Under the pieces are notes generated by a model, which was given only the letters and a program-made list of their open reading frames with translations, made no database searches and was not told where the DNA came from. This document shows, piece after piece, positions 21,498-33,274 of a DNA stretch of 64,000 nucleotides. This stretch comes from Candidatus Williamhamiltonella defendens (lineage in GTDB: Bacteria > Pseudomonadota > Gammaproteobacteria > Enterobacterales > Enterobacteriaceae), in contig NZ_CAADHL010000002.1 of NCBI RefSeq assembly GCF_900699045.1, positions 248,001 through 312,000 of the forward strand, read 5' to 3'. Position 1 is the first letter of the stretch; each line of letters starts with the position of its first letter. The position numbers were made by a program, and so were the translations under genes.

Positions 21498-22077
21498 ATG
21501 ACAAAAAATGAAATATTACCGTTTTGGATTGCAGACGGTGCTCATATCTTACCTGTGGATAAGTATCAGAAACTCACCGAATGGTTTTAGTGCAGGGGTA
21601 GTTCGTTCAGAAGAACTGAACACCGCCTGCGACAGGCATTAGTCATATTATATGTAATAACGCAATTTATTGCGAAGAACAATAAAAGTGATGTACTAGA
21701 TAGTGATAATGTCGATAAACTAAAAGCAGGATTAATCAGTGAATTTTTGAAAAATGTTAATAATACGGCGTAGGCTGCCACAAAAACAGTGTCAGGAATA
21801 ACAAAACTCAGTAGTGCTGCGAATAGTGATGAGCAAGCTAAACGCCATACCCAAAGCCGTTAAAGCCGATTCTAACTTAGCAAAACCGTGAGTATTGATA
21901 AAATCAATAAAAGCTAAATGAAGCAAGTGGTTTACAAACGACAGGTAACTCAACAACAGACCTAATCAGTCAAAAAGCGTTAACCGAAGCGGTAAATAAC
22001 ATAAAATTGCCCGTTCCTCTGATCGCTTGTGTGATTCAATCGAAAGGCTTATTGCTCAATATGAGCACTTAATAAAC
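21498..22077 (+). pseudogene. Phage tail-fibre protein, degraded
   Basis: MTKNEILPFWIADGAH opens the typical N-terminus of lambdoid/Mu-like tail-fibre proteins but stops after 34 codons. Neighbouring frames continue in order: AGVVRSEELNTA, ITQFIAKNNKSDVLDSDNVD, the TVSGITKLSSAANSDEQA repeat-like motif, and GLQTTGNSTTDLISQKALTE at the far end. At least two frameshifts and several stops separate the pieces. In the family this protein binds the host surface. It is evidence that the DNA between slyA and slyB contains former prophage. Nothing else of a phage is readable beside it. Confidence 0.75.
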
Positions 22078-24099
22078 AGCGATGCCTTTTAGATTACTTC
22101 AGCAAAAAGTAAAGTACTCAAAAGTCTATCAACCAAGTAAAAACGATTTGGAGCATTAAAAAGACTAGTTTTTCCAACTAGAAATGAGATTGGAGTGACA
22201 CTACAAATCTATTTAAGAGTTTAAGTAATGCCAGAAATTCATTACTACCTCAATAATGAGCATCCTTTACATATATTCATAGGAAGCGATGAAGCGAACA
22301 TCAATTAAGGGAATGTAATATTTATAGATTGAATATCTATCGTGTAGATGAATCAAATATCATCTGATATTCAATGTTCTAAAAACAATGTTGAAATTTA
22401 TTGTACACTTTCAATTTATCAGAAGAAGTATAAATTTTTTCCTGTTTTTAAAAAAGGATACTCTATATACTTATATGAAAAGAATGAAACACAGCTATTA
22501 ATAATGTAAATATTAAATAAATTAAAATAGCAGTATAGCTATTAATACCAAATAACAAAGATACAAGGTAACTAATACAAACCATTAATATGATGTGAAA
22601 TAACTATATACTGTATGACGTTGAACTACAGTATATAAACAATTTATTTGACAAAAATAACAGGTAAAAACGGTTTTTAATAAAACTAAACTCAAAAAGA
22701 AAATAGATATGGAAATAAAAAAGGATTTATATAAGAATCACCACTCATAAAAATTAACCTATTAATGAAGCAATGCATAACAAAAAACAATTATTCTGAA
22801 TCAATCATTTTTTATTTCATATTTATGAAATAAAACTGCAGACAGGCATCTAGTAAAAAATACTTTCTATTAAAAACCTCACTCATAAGGTAGCGTCCAT
22901 TTTATAACTATTATGATATTATAAGCCATACCTAATATTTTTGTTTCCACTGAAACTAAAAAATATAATTTCAATGAATTACTAATGTCATCTAATGACA
23001 AATCTCTTGATTTATTAAAATTAATAATATATAAAACCACCAAAAATTGTGGTCGAGAAAAAACAACGGTGTTAATCTTTTTATTCTTGATAAAATTTTC
23101 TCAATTAAAAATTGATTTTTTTAATTATTTGATTAAAAAATAAAAATTCAGTTATACAAAAATATTTGCTGCTCTAAAAGCAGCAATAAAACTTGCTGAA
23201 TTAATACTATAATTATTTAAATTAAATACTGTTACTCCCAAACGCCAAGAATAACTAACAAAAACACAAATAGACGTTACTCCTCTCAATCCATATATAA
23301 AATAATATCTTTTCCCTATGCTATTTTTGGAAATTTATGGAAGAATTCACGCTCTGAAAGAGTTAGGCACAGTGGTAAAAAAGAAAGGAAAATAATGGTT
23401 ATTGCTATAATAGCATAAATCATAAAGAAATTATTTTTCAGGTTAGAATAAGATGATTGAAGCTTAACTTTTCGTTCGGCTATTATAGTTTAATCTTTAA
23501 ATAGGTTGCGCACTTCATCACTAATTTTTATCTATGTATATCAGTAGCATTTATTTTGTTATTTTAATTTGACTTCTTGACGACCTTAAATTTTTTCCAT
23601 TTCTACAGAACTGGTTTGATACTTTATTGCTGTATAGATTGAGCAATATTCATCAGTTCCCCTTCGGGTTTTTATAATGGTTGTGCTATTTCGATGATTA
23701 GCCACATTTCTTTCTCCGCATTAACTCCTTGGAGGAGGTAGCTCTAAACATGGTGATAACTTGATTATCCTTATAATAAATATTAATAAATAGTTTAATA
23801 CGTAGCATCATATTAGCAGCGTTAGAACAAGTTATTAAATCTTAACTGTAAGTTTCGTGTAAGTGAATTTGTGAGACATAGCGGTTTTGTTCTTAGTATT
23901 TTGCCAAAGATATCACAGGGGTATCAAAAATAATTTAATACATATATGTGTATATAAAATAATTTAAAATATATTTGCATTAATTAACTTATTCATTAAT
24001 AACATTATTATATTTAAAGTTATTATTCGATTAAAAATATCATAAGCTGTGGGTTCGTTTAAAACCCTGATTAATTTTTTATTTAATAATGCATCAATA
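22078..24099. other. A+T-rich decayed region before slyB
   Basis: About 2 kb with stops in every frame and very low G+C. I see no gene, tRNA or transposase remnant. A perfect 26-base palindrome lies at its right edge (24092-24117), overlapping the decayed 3' end of slyB. Confidence 0.55.
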
Positions 24100-24571
24100 T
24101 CAATATTGATATTGATGGCTTACAGTGGAACTGTTACCGATGCTGGCTAGCATCACACGCTGATTGACAAAAAACTGAGTAGAGCCCTATTCTTGTACTA
24201 CTGAAATAATATCATTATTTTTTACGTATTGCTAATTACACTCCTTTAAATTTATTTTAAAAATTCTGAACACTGTGACCTGCTACACCACCAACAACTG
24301 CGCCTGCTCCTGTTGCTAACGTTCTGCCTGTGGCTCCTCCAACGGTATTACCTAATAATACGCCCAATACAGCACCACCAATGACGCCTAACGGGATTTG
24401 ATCACCAGCTTTTTGAATGGTGATCGGGCGTATTGAAATGATAACGCCATCACTGATATTTTGTATTTTTTTAGCCTCTGAAGCACTAAAAACATCTCCT
24501 GATAAAGAGCTGTGACCGACGCAACCTATTAAAGTTGTCGCTAAAATAAAAACGGCAAATAAAGGTTTCAA
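24100..24571 (-). pseudogene. slyB: Outer-membrane lipoprotein SlyB, C-terminally disrupted
   Basis: SlyB is a glycine-zipper lipoprotein, part of the PhoP regulon in enterics. The first 104 codons are open: signal peptide, lipobox ...LIGC (cysteine near 17), SLSGDVFSASEAKKIQNISD and the glycine zipper GGAVLGVLLGNTVGG, ending at a stop (24257). Beyond it, other frames on the same strand still read as the SlyB C-terminus, with DIISVVQE, a stop, GSTQFFVNQRVMLAS and STVSH, down to a TGA near 24100. The E. coli protein has 155 residues. The truncated lipoprotein might still be made, but the C-terminal domain is lost through frameshift and stops. Confidence 0.85.
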
Positions 24572-24809
24572 TATAATTATTTCCTATTGAAAAAGCATTT
24601 TCACTGACCACAATAGTATGATCAAATAAGATTTGATCATTAAAAATGACTTTTTGACTATAAAAATCATTACTCAATCAGAGATATTTTATAATTATCA
24701 AAATGAAGCCACTAGGCACGTTTTTTAAAAGTTGAAAACTGATTGAGAATGATGTGAGCAAGAGTAATCAACTCATTATTTTTTTATTTTAAGTGATTCA
24801 AGGATCATT

Positions 24810-25472
24810 ATGAGTGAAAATAATAAAATGAATAACGTAAATATTCATGAGCTTCGACGAGAATATAAAAAATCAGTACTCCGACGTAGCAGTCTCAGTG
24901 TTTGTCCATTGGATCTATTTAAAGATTGGTTACAAGAGGCATGTCACGCTGGCCTTTCGGATCCCACAGCGATGTGTCTCGCAACTGTAGATTCTAGCGG
25001 ACAGCCTTTTCAACGCATGGTATTGCTAAAATACTATAATCAGGAAGGATTGGTATTTTTTACTCATCTTAATAGCCGAAAAGCGCAACATTTAAAAAAA
25101 CATCGTAATGTTAGCTTGCTGTTTCCTTGGTACATGCTCGACAGACAGGTGATTTTTTTAGGTCAAGCAGAATTTATATCGACTCAAGAAGCTCGAGAGT
25201 ATTTTCAAAGTCGTCCAAAAGAAAGTCAGATTTCTACTTGGGCGTCTCCCCAATCAGAGATTATTGCAACACGTGAAGTGTTGAAAAATCGTTTTTTAGA
25301 ATTCCAAAAAAAATTTCAGGAAGGTGAAGTGCCTTTACCTCATTTTTGGGGTGGATTTCGAGTTCGTTTTCATTCGGTAGAGTTTTGGCAAGGAGGCCCC
25401 CATCGCCTGCATGACCGTTTTATCTATCAAAAAAAAGAAAATGCATGGATAATTGACCGTTTGAGCCCATAA
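24810..25472 (+). CDS. pdxH: Pyridoxine/pyridoxamine 5'-phosphate oxidase
   Basis: FMN enzyme that makes pyridoxal 5'-phosphate from PNP/PMP, the last step of vitamin B6 synthesis and salvage. 220 residues (E. coli 218). Conserved parts: the N-terminal [12 protein letters not shown], the FMN-binding [32 protein letters not shown], and the C-terminal substrate site [14 protein letters not shown] ending DRLSP. It lies divergent from slyB and ahead of tyrS, as in E. coli, where mliC and anmK lie between slyB and pdxH. PLP made here is needed by Alr. Confidence 0.97.
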   Translation: MSENNKMNNVNIHELRREYKKSVLRRSSLSVCPLDLFKDWLQEACHAGLSDPTAMCLATVDSSGQPFQRMVLLKYYNQEGLVFFTHLNSRKAQHLKKHRNVSLLFPWYMLDRQVIFLGQAEFISTQEAREYFQSRPKESQISTWASPQSEIIATREVLKNRFLEFQKKFQEGEVPLPHFWGGFRVRFHSVEFWQGGPHRLHDRFIYQKKENAWIIDRLSP

Positions 25473-25561
25473 CGGGCTGTGTTTCAAATCTTTTGTCCGA
25501 AGTATCAGTATAAATCAGAAAGCCTAATTTAAAATTAATGATCAAGTAATCGGAGTTTTTA

Positions 25562-26836
25562 ATGATCAGCAATAACATGATTGAACAACTAGAACAACGT
25601 GGGTTAATAGCTCAAGTGACAGACAAAAGAAGGCTTTCCAAACGCCTTTATCAGGGGAAAATTTCTTTATATTGTGGCTTTGATCCTACTGCAGATAGCC
25701 TGCACTTGGGGCATTTAGTACCTTTGTTATGTTTAAAACGTTTTCAACTTGTAGGTCACAAACCTATCGTATTAGTTGGAGGCGCCACTGGTCTGATTGG
25801 TGACCCCAGTTTTAAATCCGGCGAAAGAAAATTAAACGATATTGATACAGTACATCAATGGGTCAATAAAATCCGCGAACAAGTTGAACCCTTTCTTGAT
25901 TTTAATTGCGGTAATCACAGCGCTACAATAGAAAATAATCAAAATTGGTTTAGTCATATCAATATATTGACTTTTTTGCGGGATATTGGAAAACATTTTT
26001 CCGTTAATCAAATGATGAACAAAGAGGCGGTAAAGCAACGATTATCTCGTACCGATAGCGGAATTTCTTTTACTGAATTTTCCTATAATTTACTACAAAG
26101 TTATGATTTTGCTTATTTAAATAAAAATCATAAGGTAGAACTTCAAATTGGTGGCTCAGATCAATGGGGAAATATCACTTCCGGGATCGATTTGACACAT
26201 CGATTAAACAGGCGATCTGTATACGGATTAACAGTACCTTTAATCACTAAGGCAGATGGAAGCAAATTTGGTAAAACTGAAGAAAATACCATTTGGTTAG
26301 ATGCAAAAAAAACAAGCCCCTATCAGTTCTATCAATTTTGGCTTAATACTGCCGATGCAGATGTTTACCATTTTCTCAAATTATTTACTTTTATCGATTT
26401 AAATGCCATTAATGCTTTGGAAGAGCAAGATAAAAAAAATGACAAAGCGCCTCGTGCGCAGTATGTGTTAGCAAATGAGATAACAGAAATGATACATGGT
26501 AAAGAATGTCTTTCTGCTGCACAACGCATTACTGCTAGTTTATTTACAGGCAACCCACATGATATGCGAGAGAAAGATTTTGTGCAGCTGGCACAAGATG
26601 GCATCCCAATCGTGAGGTTAGAAACAGATGCTGACCTCCAAAAAGCACTGGTTAGTGCCAAGCTGACACCTTCACGTTCTCAGGCTCGAACTTTAATTCA
26701 ATCTTCTTCCATTAGTGTCAATGGTAAAAAACAACTAAAACCTGAATATGTTTTTACCGATGAAGATCGATTATTAGAGCGATATACTTTATTGCGTCGT
26801 GGAAAAAAGTATTATTGTTTAATTATCTGGCAGTAA
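25562..26836 (+). CDS. tyrS: Tyrosyl-tRNA synthetase
   Basis: Class I synthetase charging tRNA-Tyr, which is itself encoded at 40.7 kb. 424 residues, exactly the E. coli length. The HIGH motif is HLGH ([12 protein letters not shown]) and the KMSKS-type loop is KFGKT; the tyrosine-binding region QSYDFAYLN and [10 protein letters not shown] are intact. The C-terminal S4-like RNA-binding domain ([10 protein letters not shown]...SSISVNGKK) is complete. It is followed after 10 bases by mrdA, which is not the E. coli neighbour (pdxY there). Confidence 0.98.
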   Translation: MISNNMIEQLEQRGLIAQVTDKRRLSKRLYQGKISLYCGFDPTADSLHLGHLVPLLCLKRFQLVGHKPIVLVGGATGLIGDPSFKSGERKLNDIDTVHQWVNKIREQVEPFLDFNCGNHSATIENNQNWFSHINILTFLRDIGKHFSVNQMMNKEAVKQRLSRTDSGISFTEFSYNLLQSYDFAYLNKNHKVELQIGGSDQWGNITSGIDLTHRLNRRSVYGLTVPLITKADGSKFGKTEENTIWLDAKKTSPYQFYQFWLNTADADVYHFLKLFTFIDLNAINALEEQDKKNDKAPRAQYVLANEITEMIHGKECLSAAQRITASLFTGNPHDMREKDFVQLAQDGIPIVRLETDADLQKALVSAKLTPSRSQARTLIQSSSISVNGKKQLKPEYVFTDEDRLLERYTLLRRGKKYYCLIIWQ

Positions 26837-26846
26837 AAGTTTTGTA

Positions 26847-28742
26847 ATGGTGATAAAAAAACAAAACTCTTTTCGGGATTATTCAGCTGAAACAGCATTA
26901 TTTATTCGACGTATATTGATAGCTTTTGTGATCGTTTTTTTACTGATATCAATATTGATGGTGAACCTGTATCATTTACAGGTGGTGAGTTATCACGATT
27001 ATTGTACCCGCTCTAATGAGAACCGGATCAAACTCGTTCCTATTACGCCAAATAGAGGCCTAATTTATGACAGAAACGGCGTAGCCTTAGCGTTAAATCA
27101 CACGATTTATCAATTAGAATTGACACCGAATAAAGTCAAAGATATTGATAAAACCCTGAAAAACTTAAAAAAAATACTCAATGTTACAGATGAAGAGATC
27201 GCTAATTTTAAAAAAGAAAGTCAACATTCAAAAACGTTCATTCCAATTTTAGTAAAATCAGTTTTAACAGAAGCAGAAATCGCTCGTTTTTCTGTGAATC
27301 AGTTTCATTTTCCTGGTGTCGCCATTAAAGTCTATCAAAAACGCTATTACCCTTATGGCTCTGTTTTAACCCATGTTATTGGTTATGTCGCCAAAATTAA
27401 TGCCAAAGACAAAGAAGAGTTAGAAAAAAAAGGCAGCTTAGTAAATTATGCGGCAAGCCCTGATATCGGCAAATTAGGCATAGAGCGTTATTATGAATCT
27501 TTATTACATGGTAAAACAGGTTATGAAGAAGTTGAGATCAACAATCGAGGGCGTACCATAAGACAGCTAAATGAACATCCTCCTCAAGCAGGAAAAAATA
27601 TTTTTTTAACCATAGATCTCAAATTACAAATTTATATTCAAAAACTACTTGAAGGCAGCCGTGCTGCCGCCATAGTCACAGATCCAAATTCTGGAGAAGT
27701 TTTGGCTTTAGTTTCTAGCCCAAGTTATGACGCCAATCTTTTCGTCCATGGTATTTCCAGTAAACAATATCAAAGCTTACTAAACGATCCTGATCGTCCT
27801 TTGATCAATCGTGTTACACAAGGTGTATATCCTCCCGCGTCTACTGTAAAACCGTATATCGCTGTTTCTGCTTTGAGCTCGGGTGTTATAAATAAAAATA
27901 GCACTTCATTTGATACTGATGTCTGGCAGCTACCGGGATCAGAAAAGCGCTTTCGTGATTGGAAAAAAGGAGGTCATGGACGTTTAAATGTCACCAAGGC
28001 GATTGAAGAATCAGCGGATACTTTTTTTTATCAAATTGCTTACAATATGGGTATCGATAAACTTTGTGAATGGATGAGAAAATTTGGTTTTGGCGAATAT
28101 ACAGGAATAGATTTATTAGAAGAAAACGCAGGTGTCATGCCAAGTCGAGAATGGAAAGAAAAAAAGTATAAAATACCTTGGTATCAAGGTGACACTATTT
28201 CTGTAGGTATTGGTCAAGGATATTGGACGGCTACTCCGATACAAATGGTGAAAGTTTTAATGACATTAATTAATGATGGTGCTGTTAAAATTCCTCATTT
28301 GCTTCTTAGCATCAAAAGCTCTCATCTACGGCTTCCCTATCGTCAAAAAGATTATCTCCCAATAACCGATATTCACTCTGGTTATTGGGATCTGATAAAA
28401 GACGGAATGTATGGTGTTGCCAATAGGCCTAATGGGACTGCATACAAAAGTTTTATCGGAACGTCTTATAAACCCGCAGTAAAATCAGGAACCGCTCAGG
28501 TCTACAGCTACGAAACCTATAATTCCAACAAAGTGGCCAAACATTTACGTGATCATAAGTTAATGACTGCTTTTGCCCCTTTTAATAATCCTACTATCGC
28601 CGTAGCAGTAGTTCTTGAAAATGGAGGTCTCGGGACGCCCATATCTACTATCACTCGCCATATTTTAGATCATATTTTCGTACACAATCATGATACGACG
28701 CCCACTGTTGCGGTTTTAAAAGATATAAATAAAGATCCCTAA
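26847..28742 (+). CDS. mrdA: Peptidoglycan DD-transpeptidase, penicillin-binding protein 2
   Basis: Transpeptidase of the elongasome, partner of RodA. An N-terminal membrane anchor ([20 protein letters not shown]) is followed by the pedestal domain and the transpeptidase domain with the three active-site motifs: SxxK as STVK, SxN as SAD, and KSGTAQ. 631 residues (E. coli 633). mrdB starts 5 bases downstream. With mrdB and dacA it keeps the E. coli mrd cluster order, implying rod shape is retained. Confidence 0.97.
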   Translation: MVIKKQNSFRDYSAETALFIRRILIAFVIVFLLISILMVNLYHLQVVSYHDYCTRSNENRIKLVPITPNRGLIYDRNGVALALNHTIYQLELTPNKVKDIDKTLKNLKKILNVTDEEIANFKKESQHSKTFIPILVKSVLTEAEIARFSVNQFHFPGVAIKVYQKRYYPYGSVLTHVIGYVAKINAKDKEELEKKGSLVNYAASPDIGKLGIERYYESLLHGKTGYEEVEINNRGRTIRQLNEHPPQAGKNIFLTIDLKLQIYIQKLLEGSRAAAIVTDPNSGEVLALVSSPSYDANLFVHGISSKQYQSLLNDPDRPLINRVTQGVYPPASTVKPYIAVSALSSGVINKNSTSFDTDVWQLPGSEKRFRDWKKGGHGRLNVTKAIEESADTFFYQIAYNMGIDKLCEWMRKFGFGEYTGIDLLEENAGVMPSREWKEKKYKIPWYQGDTISVGIGQGYWTATPIQMVKVLMTLINDGAVKIPHLLLSIKSSHLRLPYRQKDYLPITDIHSGYWDLIKDGMYGVANRPNGTAYKSFIGTSYKPAVKSGTAQVYSYETYNSNKVAKHLRDHKLMTAFAPFNNPTIAVAVVLENGGLGTPISTITRHILDHIFVHNHDTTPTVAVLKDINKDP

Positions 28743-28747
28743 ATCAT

Positions 28748-29863
28748 ATGAGCCATCCAGATCAAAAAAAGCAGGCATTTTGGAAAAAAATGCATATAGA
28801 TGTGCCCTTAATCATTTTTATTTTAATACTCTTAATTTATAGTATTTTTGTGATGTGGAGCGCCAGCGGTCAAAATATTGCTATGATGGAGAATAAAATG
28901 GCACAAATTATGATCGGTTTACTTGTCATGCTATGCATGGCGCACATTTCACCGCGCTTTTATGAAAGATGTGCCCCTTATCTCTACTTTATTTGCATAA
29001 TTTTATTAATATTAGTGGATTTTTTTGGACAAATCAGTAAAGGGGCTCAACGTTGGTTAGATTTAGGTATGATTCGTTTTCAACCCTCAGAAATTGCTAA
29101 AATTGCCGTACCTCTTATGGTAGCATCTTTTATTAACCGTGATATTTGCCCTCCTTCGTTCAAAAATACCGCTATCGCTGTAGGCTTGATAGCGCTTCCC
29201 ACACTATTAGTCGCTTCTCAACCTGATCTTGGTACCGCCATTTTGATTGCAGTCTCTGGCTTTTTTGTATTATTTTTAGCGGGCATGAACGGGCGATTAA
29301 TCGGAATTTTATTACTATTTCTATTCGCATTTATCCCCATTTTATGGTTTTTTCTGATGCATGATTATCAGCGCGATAGAGTCATGATGCTATTGCATCC
29401 AGAGCAAGACCCACTGGGCGCCGGTTATCATATTATTCAATCAAAAATTGCTATTGGATCCGGCGGCATTCATGGAAAAGGATGGTTGAATGGAACACAG
29501 TCACAGCTAGAGTTTTTACCTGAACGTCATACCGATTTTATTTTTTCGGTATTAGCAGAAGAATTAGGATTGATAGGAGTTTTAATTTTATTCGCTCTTT
29601 ATTTATGTGTGATTATTCGCGGTTTAATTATTGCAACACAAGCGCAGACAATCTTTGGACGTGTCATTGTCGGTGCCTTCCTGCTGATTTTTTTTGTTTA
29701 TATTTTTGTTAATATAGGGATGGTCAGCGGCATTTTACCCGTCGTTGGGGTTCCTCTACCTCTGATTAGTTATGGAGGGTCTGCATTAATAGTTTTGATG
29801 GCAGGTTTTGGTATTGTGATGTCAATACATACACATCGAAAAATGTTATCAAAGAATTTGTAA
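28748..29863 (+). CDS. mrdB: Peptidoglycan glycosyltransferase RodA
   Basis: SEDS-family polymerase that makes glycan strands during elongation with PBP2. Ten hydrophobic segments are visible. The SEDS signatures [20 protein letters not shown], the catalytic-loop aspartate in [16 protein letters not shown] and the C-terminal [13 protein letters not shown] are intact. 371 residues (E. coli 370). Closely linked to mrdA upstream and dacA downstream; rlpA, which lies between mrdB and dacA in E. coli, has been lost. Confidence 0.97.
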   Translation: MSHPDQKKQAFWKKMHIDVPLIIFILILLIYSIFVMWSASGQNIAMMENKMAQIMIGLLVMLCMAHISPRFYERCAPYLYFICIILLILVDFFGQISKGAQRWLDLGMIRFQPSEIAKIAVPLMVASFINRDICPPSFKNTAIAVGLIALPTLLVASQPDLGTAILIAVSGFFVLFLAGMNGRLIGILLLFLFAFIPILWFFLMHDYQRDRVMMLLHPEQDPLGAGYHIIQSKIAIGSGGIHGKGWLNGTQSQLEFLPERHTDFIFSVLAEELGLIGVLILFALYLCVIIRGLIIATQAQTIFGRVIVGAFLLIFFVYIFVNIGMVSGILPVVGVPLPLISYGGSALIVLMAGFGIVMSIHTHRKMLSKNL

Positions 29864-29897
29864 GTTCTATTTCATATTATTTTTGGATGACGATCTC

Positions 29898-31130
29898 GTG
29901 ATAATCAAGTTTGCCATTTTTTCTCGTTTTATTACAAAAAAACTTATTTTACATTATACCCTTATGATCATGGGGGTGCATTTAACCACTTTAGCTTATG
30001 CGAACAGTGCGCTTTTGAGCGCCTTAATTCCTGTTCCGCCAGAAATAAACGCCGTTTCTTATATTTTAATGGATTACAACTCAGGCAAAATTTTAGTAGA
30101 AAAAAACGCAGATGAACGCCGTATGCCCGCCAGCCTCACAAAAATGATGACCAGCTATGTGATTGGTCAAGCAATCAAATCAGGGAAAATTAGCGTAAAT
30201 GATATAGTCACTGTCGGTAAAGATGCCTGTTCCACAGAAAACCCTGAATTTAAAGGTTCATCGTTAATGTTTTTAAAACCCGGTGATCAGGTTTCAGTTG
30301 CACAATTGACAAGGGGGATTAACTTACAGTCTGGTAATGATGCTTGTGTTGCTATGGCAAATTATGTTACAGGGGGTCAAGATTACTTTGTTCTTTTAAT
30401 GAACGCTTATGTTCAGGAGATGGGGCTAAAAAACACACACTTTAAAAATGTCCATGGTCTAGATTCACCAGGTCAATATACTTCCGCTCATGATATGGCT
30501 TTGATGGGCCGCGCATTGATTCATGATGTTCCAGATGAATATGCTATTTATAAAGAAAAAGAGTTTACCTTTAATCACATTAGGCAATTTAATCGTAATG
30601 GACTATTGTGGGATGACAGCCTCAATGTAGATGGTATCAAAACAGGCCATACCAATGCAGCAGGCTATAACCTCGTGGCTTCTGCTACTCAAGGGCCTAT
30701 GCGTTTGATCTCAGTAGTATTAGGTGGACGTACTTTTAAAGAGCGAGAAGCCGAAAGCAAAAAATTGTTGTCCTGGGGATTTCGTCTTTTTGAAACCGTG
30801 GAACCATTAAAAGCCGTGACCGTATTTACCTCACAGCCTGTTTGGTTTGGCGCAGTGAATACTGCTCAATTGGGTGTCGATAAGGACGTTTATTTAACCC
30901 TTCCTAAAGATCAGGGTAAAAATCTTAAGATCAGTTTTGTTCTGGATTACCCAGAACTACTTGCTCCATTAAAAAAAAATCAAATTGTCGGGACTATTCA
31001 TTTTCAACTTAACGGAAAAACCATCGAAGAACCTCGTCCATTGGTCGTTCTCTATGAAGTGAAAGAAGGGGGCTTCTTTAGCCGTATGCTTGATTATATA
31101 AAACTGATGTTTCATCGTTGGTTGAGTTAA
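29898..31130 (+). CDS. dacA: D-alanyl-D-alanine carboxypeptidase PBP5
   Basis: Trims the terminal D-Ala from stem peptides in the periplasm. Motifs SLTK, SGND and KTGHT are all present, and the C-terminal amphipathic membrane anchor ([16 protein letters not shown]) is kept. A signal peptide ends near LAYA-NSA. I chose GTG 29898 because GGATGA lies 7 bases before it; the in-frame TTG 29883 has no binding site. 410 residues (E. coli 403). Confidence 0.95.
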   Translation: MIIKFAIFSRFITKKLILHYTLMIMGVHLTTLAYANSALLSALIPVPPEINAVSYILMDYNSGKILVEKNADERRMPASLTKMMTSYVIGQAIKSGKISVNDIVTVGKDACSTENPEFKGSSLMFLKPGDQVSVAQLTRGINLQSGNDACVAMANYVTGGQDYFVLLMNAYVQEMGLKNTHFKNVHGLDSPGQYTSAHDMALMGRALIHDVPDEYAIYKEKEFTFNHIRQFNRNGLLWDDSLNVDGIKTGHTNAAGYNLVASATQGPMRLISVVLGGRTFKEREAESKKLLSWGFRLFETVEPLKAVTVFTSQPVWFGAVNTAQLGVDKDVYLTLPKDQGKNLKISFVLDYPELLAPLKKNQIVGTIHFQLNGKTIEEPRPLVVLYEVKEGGFFSRMLDYIKLMFHRWLS

Positions 31131-31154
31131 TCGGTTTTAAAAAGGACATTAAGA

Positions 31155-31405
31155 ATAAACAGCAAATTAAATGAACTTCTTAAATTACATTGCGTTTTGA
31201 CCTATAAAGTCATCTGTTTTTCAAAACTTCAATTGCTGGAACAAGTTATGACAATAATCCTAGATAGTATTCCTGTCGCTTATAATCCTCAAATTCAACC
31301 AAGTTACAAAGAGACCTTTTATGCATATTAGTGACCGTTTTGGTGGTTGATATCAAACAGGTCGAAATCCTTTATCAAGAGCTGTCAGCGCTGAAATTCG
31401 TTTGA
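31155..31405 (+). pseudogene. ybeD: YbeD family protein (DUF493), disrupted
   Basis: In E. coli ybeD lies between dacA and lipB, and remnants are found in that slot. After AAAGGA, codons beginning ATA at the place of the start read N-S-K-L-N-E-L-L-K, LTYKV, LLEQVMTI and QIQPSYKETFYA. They then shift frame to VTVLVVDIKQVEILYQELSA and stop at 31403. The start codon has become ATA and there is at least one frameshift. YbeD is a small conserved protein of uncertain, possibly regulatory, function. Confidence 0.82.
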
Positions 31406-31429
31406 ATAGTATTATAAAATGATCAATAA

Positions 31430-32122
31430 ATGATGATGATAGTGAACAACAAAAGAACGGTATCTCTAAAAAATCTTGTGGTACGAGATCTTGGATTACA
31501 GCCCTATTATCCTATCTATGAGGCGATGCGTGATTTTACGAATAAGCGGTATTCAAGTACCTATGATGAAATTTGGTTAGTAGAACATCCGCCCGTTTTT
31601 ACACGAGGACAAGCTGATAAAGCACATCACCTGCTTAAACCCGGGACAATTCCGGTTATCCAAAGTGATCGGGGTGGGCAAATTACCTATCACGGGCCAG
31701 GCCAACAAATTTTGTATGTAATGATAGATTTAAATAGAAAACAGATTGGAGTCCGTGAATTCGTAACAAAACTTGAAAATACAGTGATAAAAACGTTAGA
31801 GCATTTTGGAATTATGGCTCAAACACAGCATCGAGCACCTGGAGTGTATGTAATGAAAGAGGACGGTACGCCGCAAAAAATATGTTCTATAGGGCTACGA
31901 ATTCGTAAAGGCTGTTCTTTTCATGGGTGCGCTCTGAATGTTTCTATGGATCTTTCGCCTTTTCTTTTCATCAACCCTTGTGGTTATGCAGGGATGAAAA
32001 TGATACAAATGCGAGATTTAAATGAAATTTGTACTTCTAAAATGGTACAGCCAATTTTGGTCCATCAATTTGTTCAGGCGTTTTCTTATACAGACCTATT
32101 GCCTCATTGGCAATCAAGATGA
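31430..32122 (+). CDS. lipB: Octanoyl-ACP:protein N-octanoyltransferase
   Basis: Moves octanoate from acyl carrier protein to lipoyl domains of 2-oxoacid dehydrogenases and the glycine cleavage system, the first step of lipoyl synthesis. Conserved [13 protein letters not shown], the catalytic lysine in KICSIGLRI and the acyl-carrying cysteine in INPCGYAGM are present. 230 residues (E. coli 213), partly because of a longer N-terminus; ATG 31433 or 31436 are possible starts. The stop overlaps the chosen lipA start (ATGA). Confidence 0.96.
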   Translation: MMMIVNNKRTVSLKNLVVRDLGLQPYYPIYEAMRDFTNKRYSSTYDEIWLVEHPPVFTRGQADKAHHLLKPGTIPVIQSDRGGQITYHGPGQQILYVMIDLNRKQIGVREFVTKLENTVIKTLEHFGIMAQTQHRAPGVYVMKEDGTPQKICSIGLRIRKGCSFHGCALNVSMDLSPFLFINPCGYAGMKMIQMRDLNEICTSKMVQPILVHQFVQAFSYTDLLPHWQSR

Positions 32123-33105
32123 CTATGACTAAAAGTACACTAATAAAACAAGGAGGAATGAAGCAAGGGATAAAATACCGTGATGCAGAAAAAACCCGAT
32201 TAATTCCGATAAAAACACTACTCACTGAAGACCCAGAAATTCTGCCCAAACCAGGATGGTTAAGAATAAGGCTGCCTGCTGATTCTACCCGTATCCAAAA
32301 TATTAAGGCCGCGATGCGTAAAAATAGACTGCATTCTGTTTGTGAAGAGGCTTCTTGTCCGAATTTAGCGGAATGTTTTAGTCATGGCACGGCCACGTTC
32401 ATGATTTTAGGCGCTATTTGCACTCGTCGATGCCCTTTTTGTGATGTGGCATACGGTCGGCCTAACGCCCCTAATCAAGATGAGCCCCAAAAATTATCCC
32501 AAACCATTCAAGATATGAGGTTAAGTTATGTTGTCATCACTTCTGTAGAGAGAGATGATTTACGTGATGGTGGAGCCCAACATTTTTCTGATTGCATTTT
32601 TGAAATTCGCCAAAAGAATCCTGGGATCAAAATTGAAATATTAGTTCCTGATTTTCATGGTCGAGTGAATCGCGCACTAGAAATTTTAAAGCTCACTCCC
32701 CCTGATGTGTTTAATCACAACTTAGAAAATGTACCGCGTGTTTATCGGCAGGTACGGCCAGGTGCGAATTACAAACGTTCATTGGAATTATTAGCCCGTT
32801 TTAAATCTCAGCATCCTGAGATACCGACTAAATCTGGTTTGATGGTCGGTTTAGGTGAAACCGATGATGAAATTATCTCCGTTATGTTTGATTTACGTCA
32901 GCACGGCGTAACCATGTTGACGATAGGTCAATATTTGCAACCCAGTCAGTATCATCTTCCTGTACAACGTTATATGAGCCCAGCGAAATTCGAAGAAATG
33001 AAAAAACAAGCTATGGCAATGGGTTTTACGAATGTGGCTTGTGGCCCTTTTGTTCGTTCTTCTTATCATGCAGATTTGCAAGAAAAAGGGTTTGAAGTCA
33101 AATAA
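32119..33105 (+). CDS. lipA: Lipoyl synthase
   Basis: Radical-SAM enzyme that inserts two sulfurs into the octanoyl chain. The auxiliary cluster cysteines are in [12 protein letters not shown] and the radical-SAM CX3CX2C motif is CTRRCPFC; the C-terminal RSSYHAD holds the conserved serine ligand. About 328 residues (E. coli 321). ATG 32119 overlaps the lipB stop by the ATGA arrangement, which suggests translational coupling; TTG 32107 and ATG 32125 are alternatives. In E. coli lipA is separated from lipB by another gene, here removed. Confidence 0.96.
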   Translation: MTMTKSTLIKQGGMKQGIKYRDAEKTRLIPIKTLLTEDPEILPKPGWLRIRLPADSTRIQNIKAAMRKNRLHSVCEEASCPNLAECFSHGTATFMILGAICTRRCPFCDVAYGRPNAPNQDEPQKLSQTIQDMRLSYVVITSVERDDLRDGGAQHFSDCIFEIRQKNPGIKIEILVPDFHGRVNRALEILKLTPPDVFNHNLENVPRVYRQVRPGANYKRSLELLARFKSQHPEIPTKSGLMVGLGETDDEIISVMFDLRQHGVTMLTIGQYLQPSQYHLPVQRYMSPAKFEEMKKQAMAMGFTNVACGPFVRSSYHADLQEKGFEVK

Positions 33106-33274
33106 AATTGCCGGAGAGTAATCAACAAGGTTCTGATAAAATATGAAGATCATTGATGTCTAAGTCAGTGCCTATTTTTATCGGCAGGGTCATCGCTAGT
33201 GGGATCAGTATTAAATGTTATCCTCTTCTTTTATAAGTCCTATCTCAAGAACTACTGATATTAATGGTAAAATA

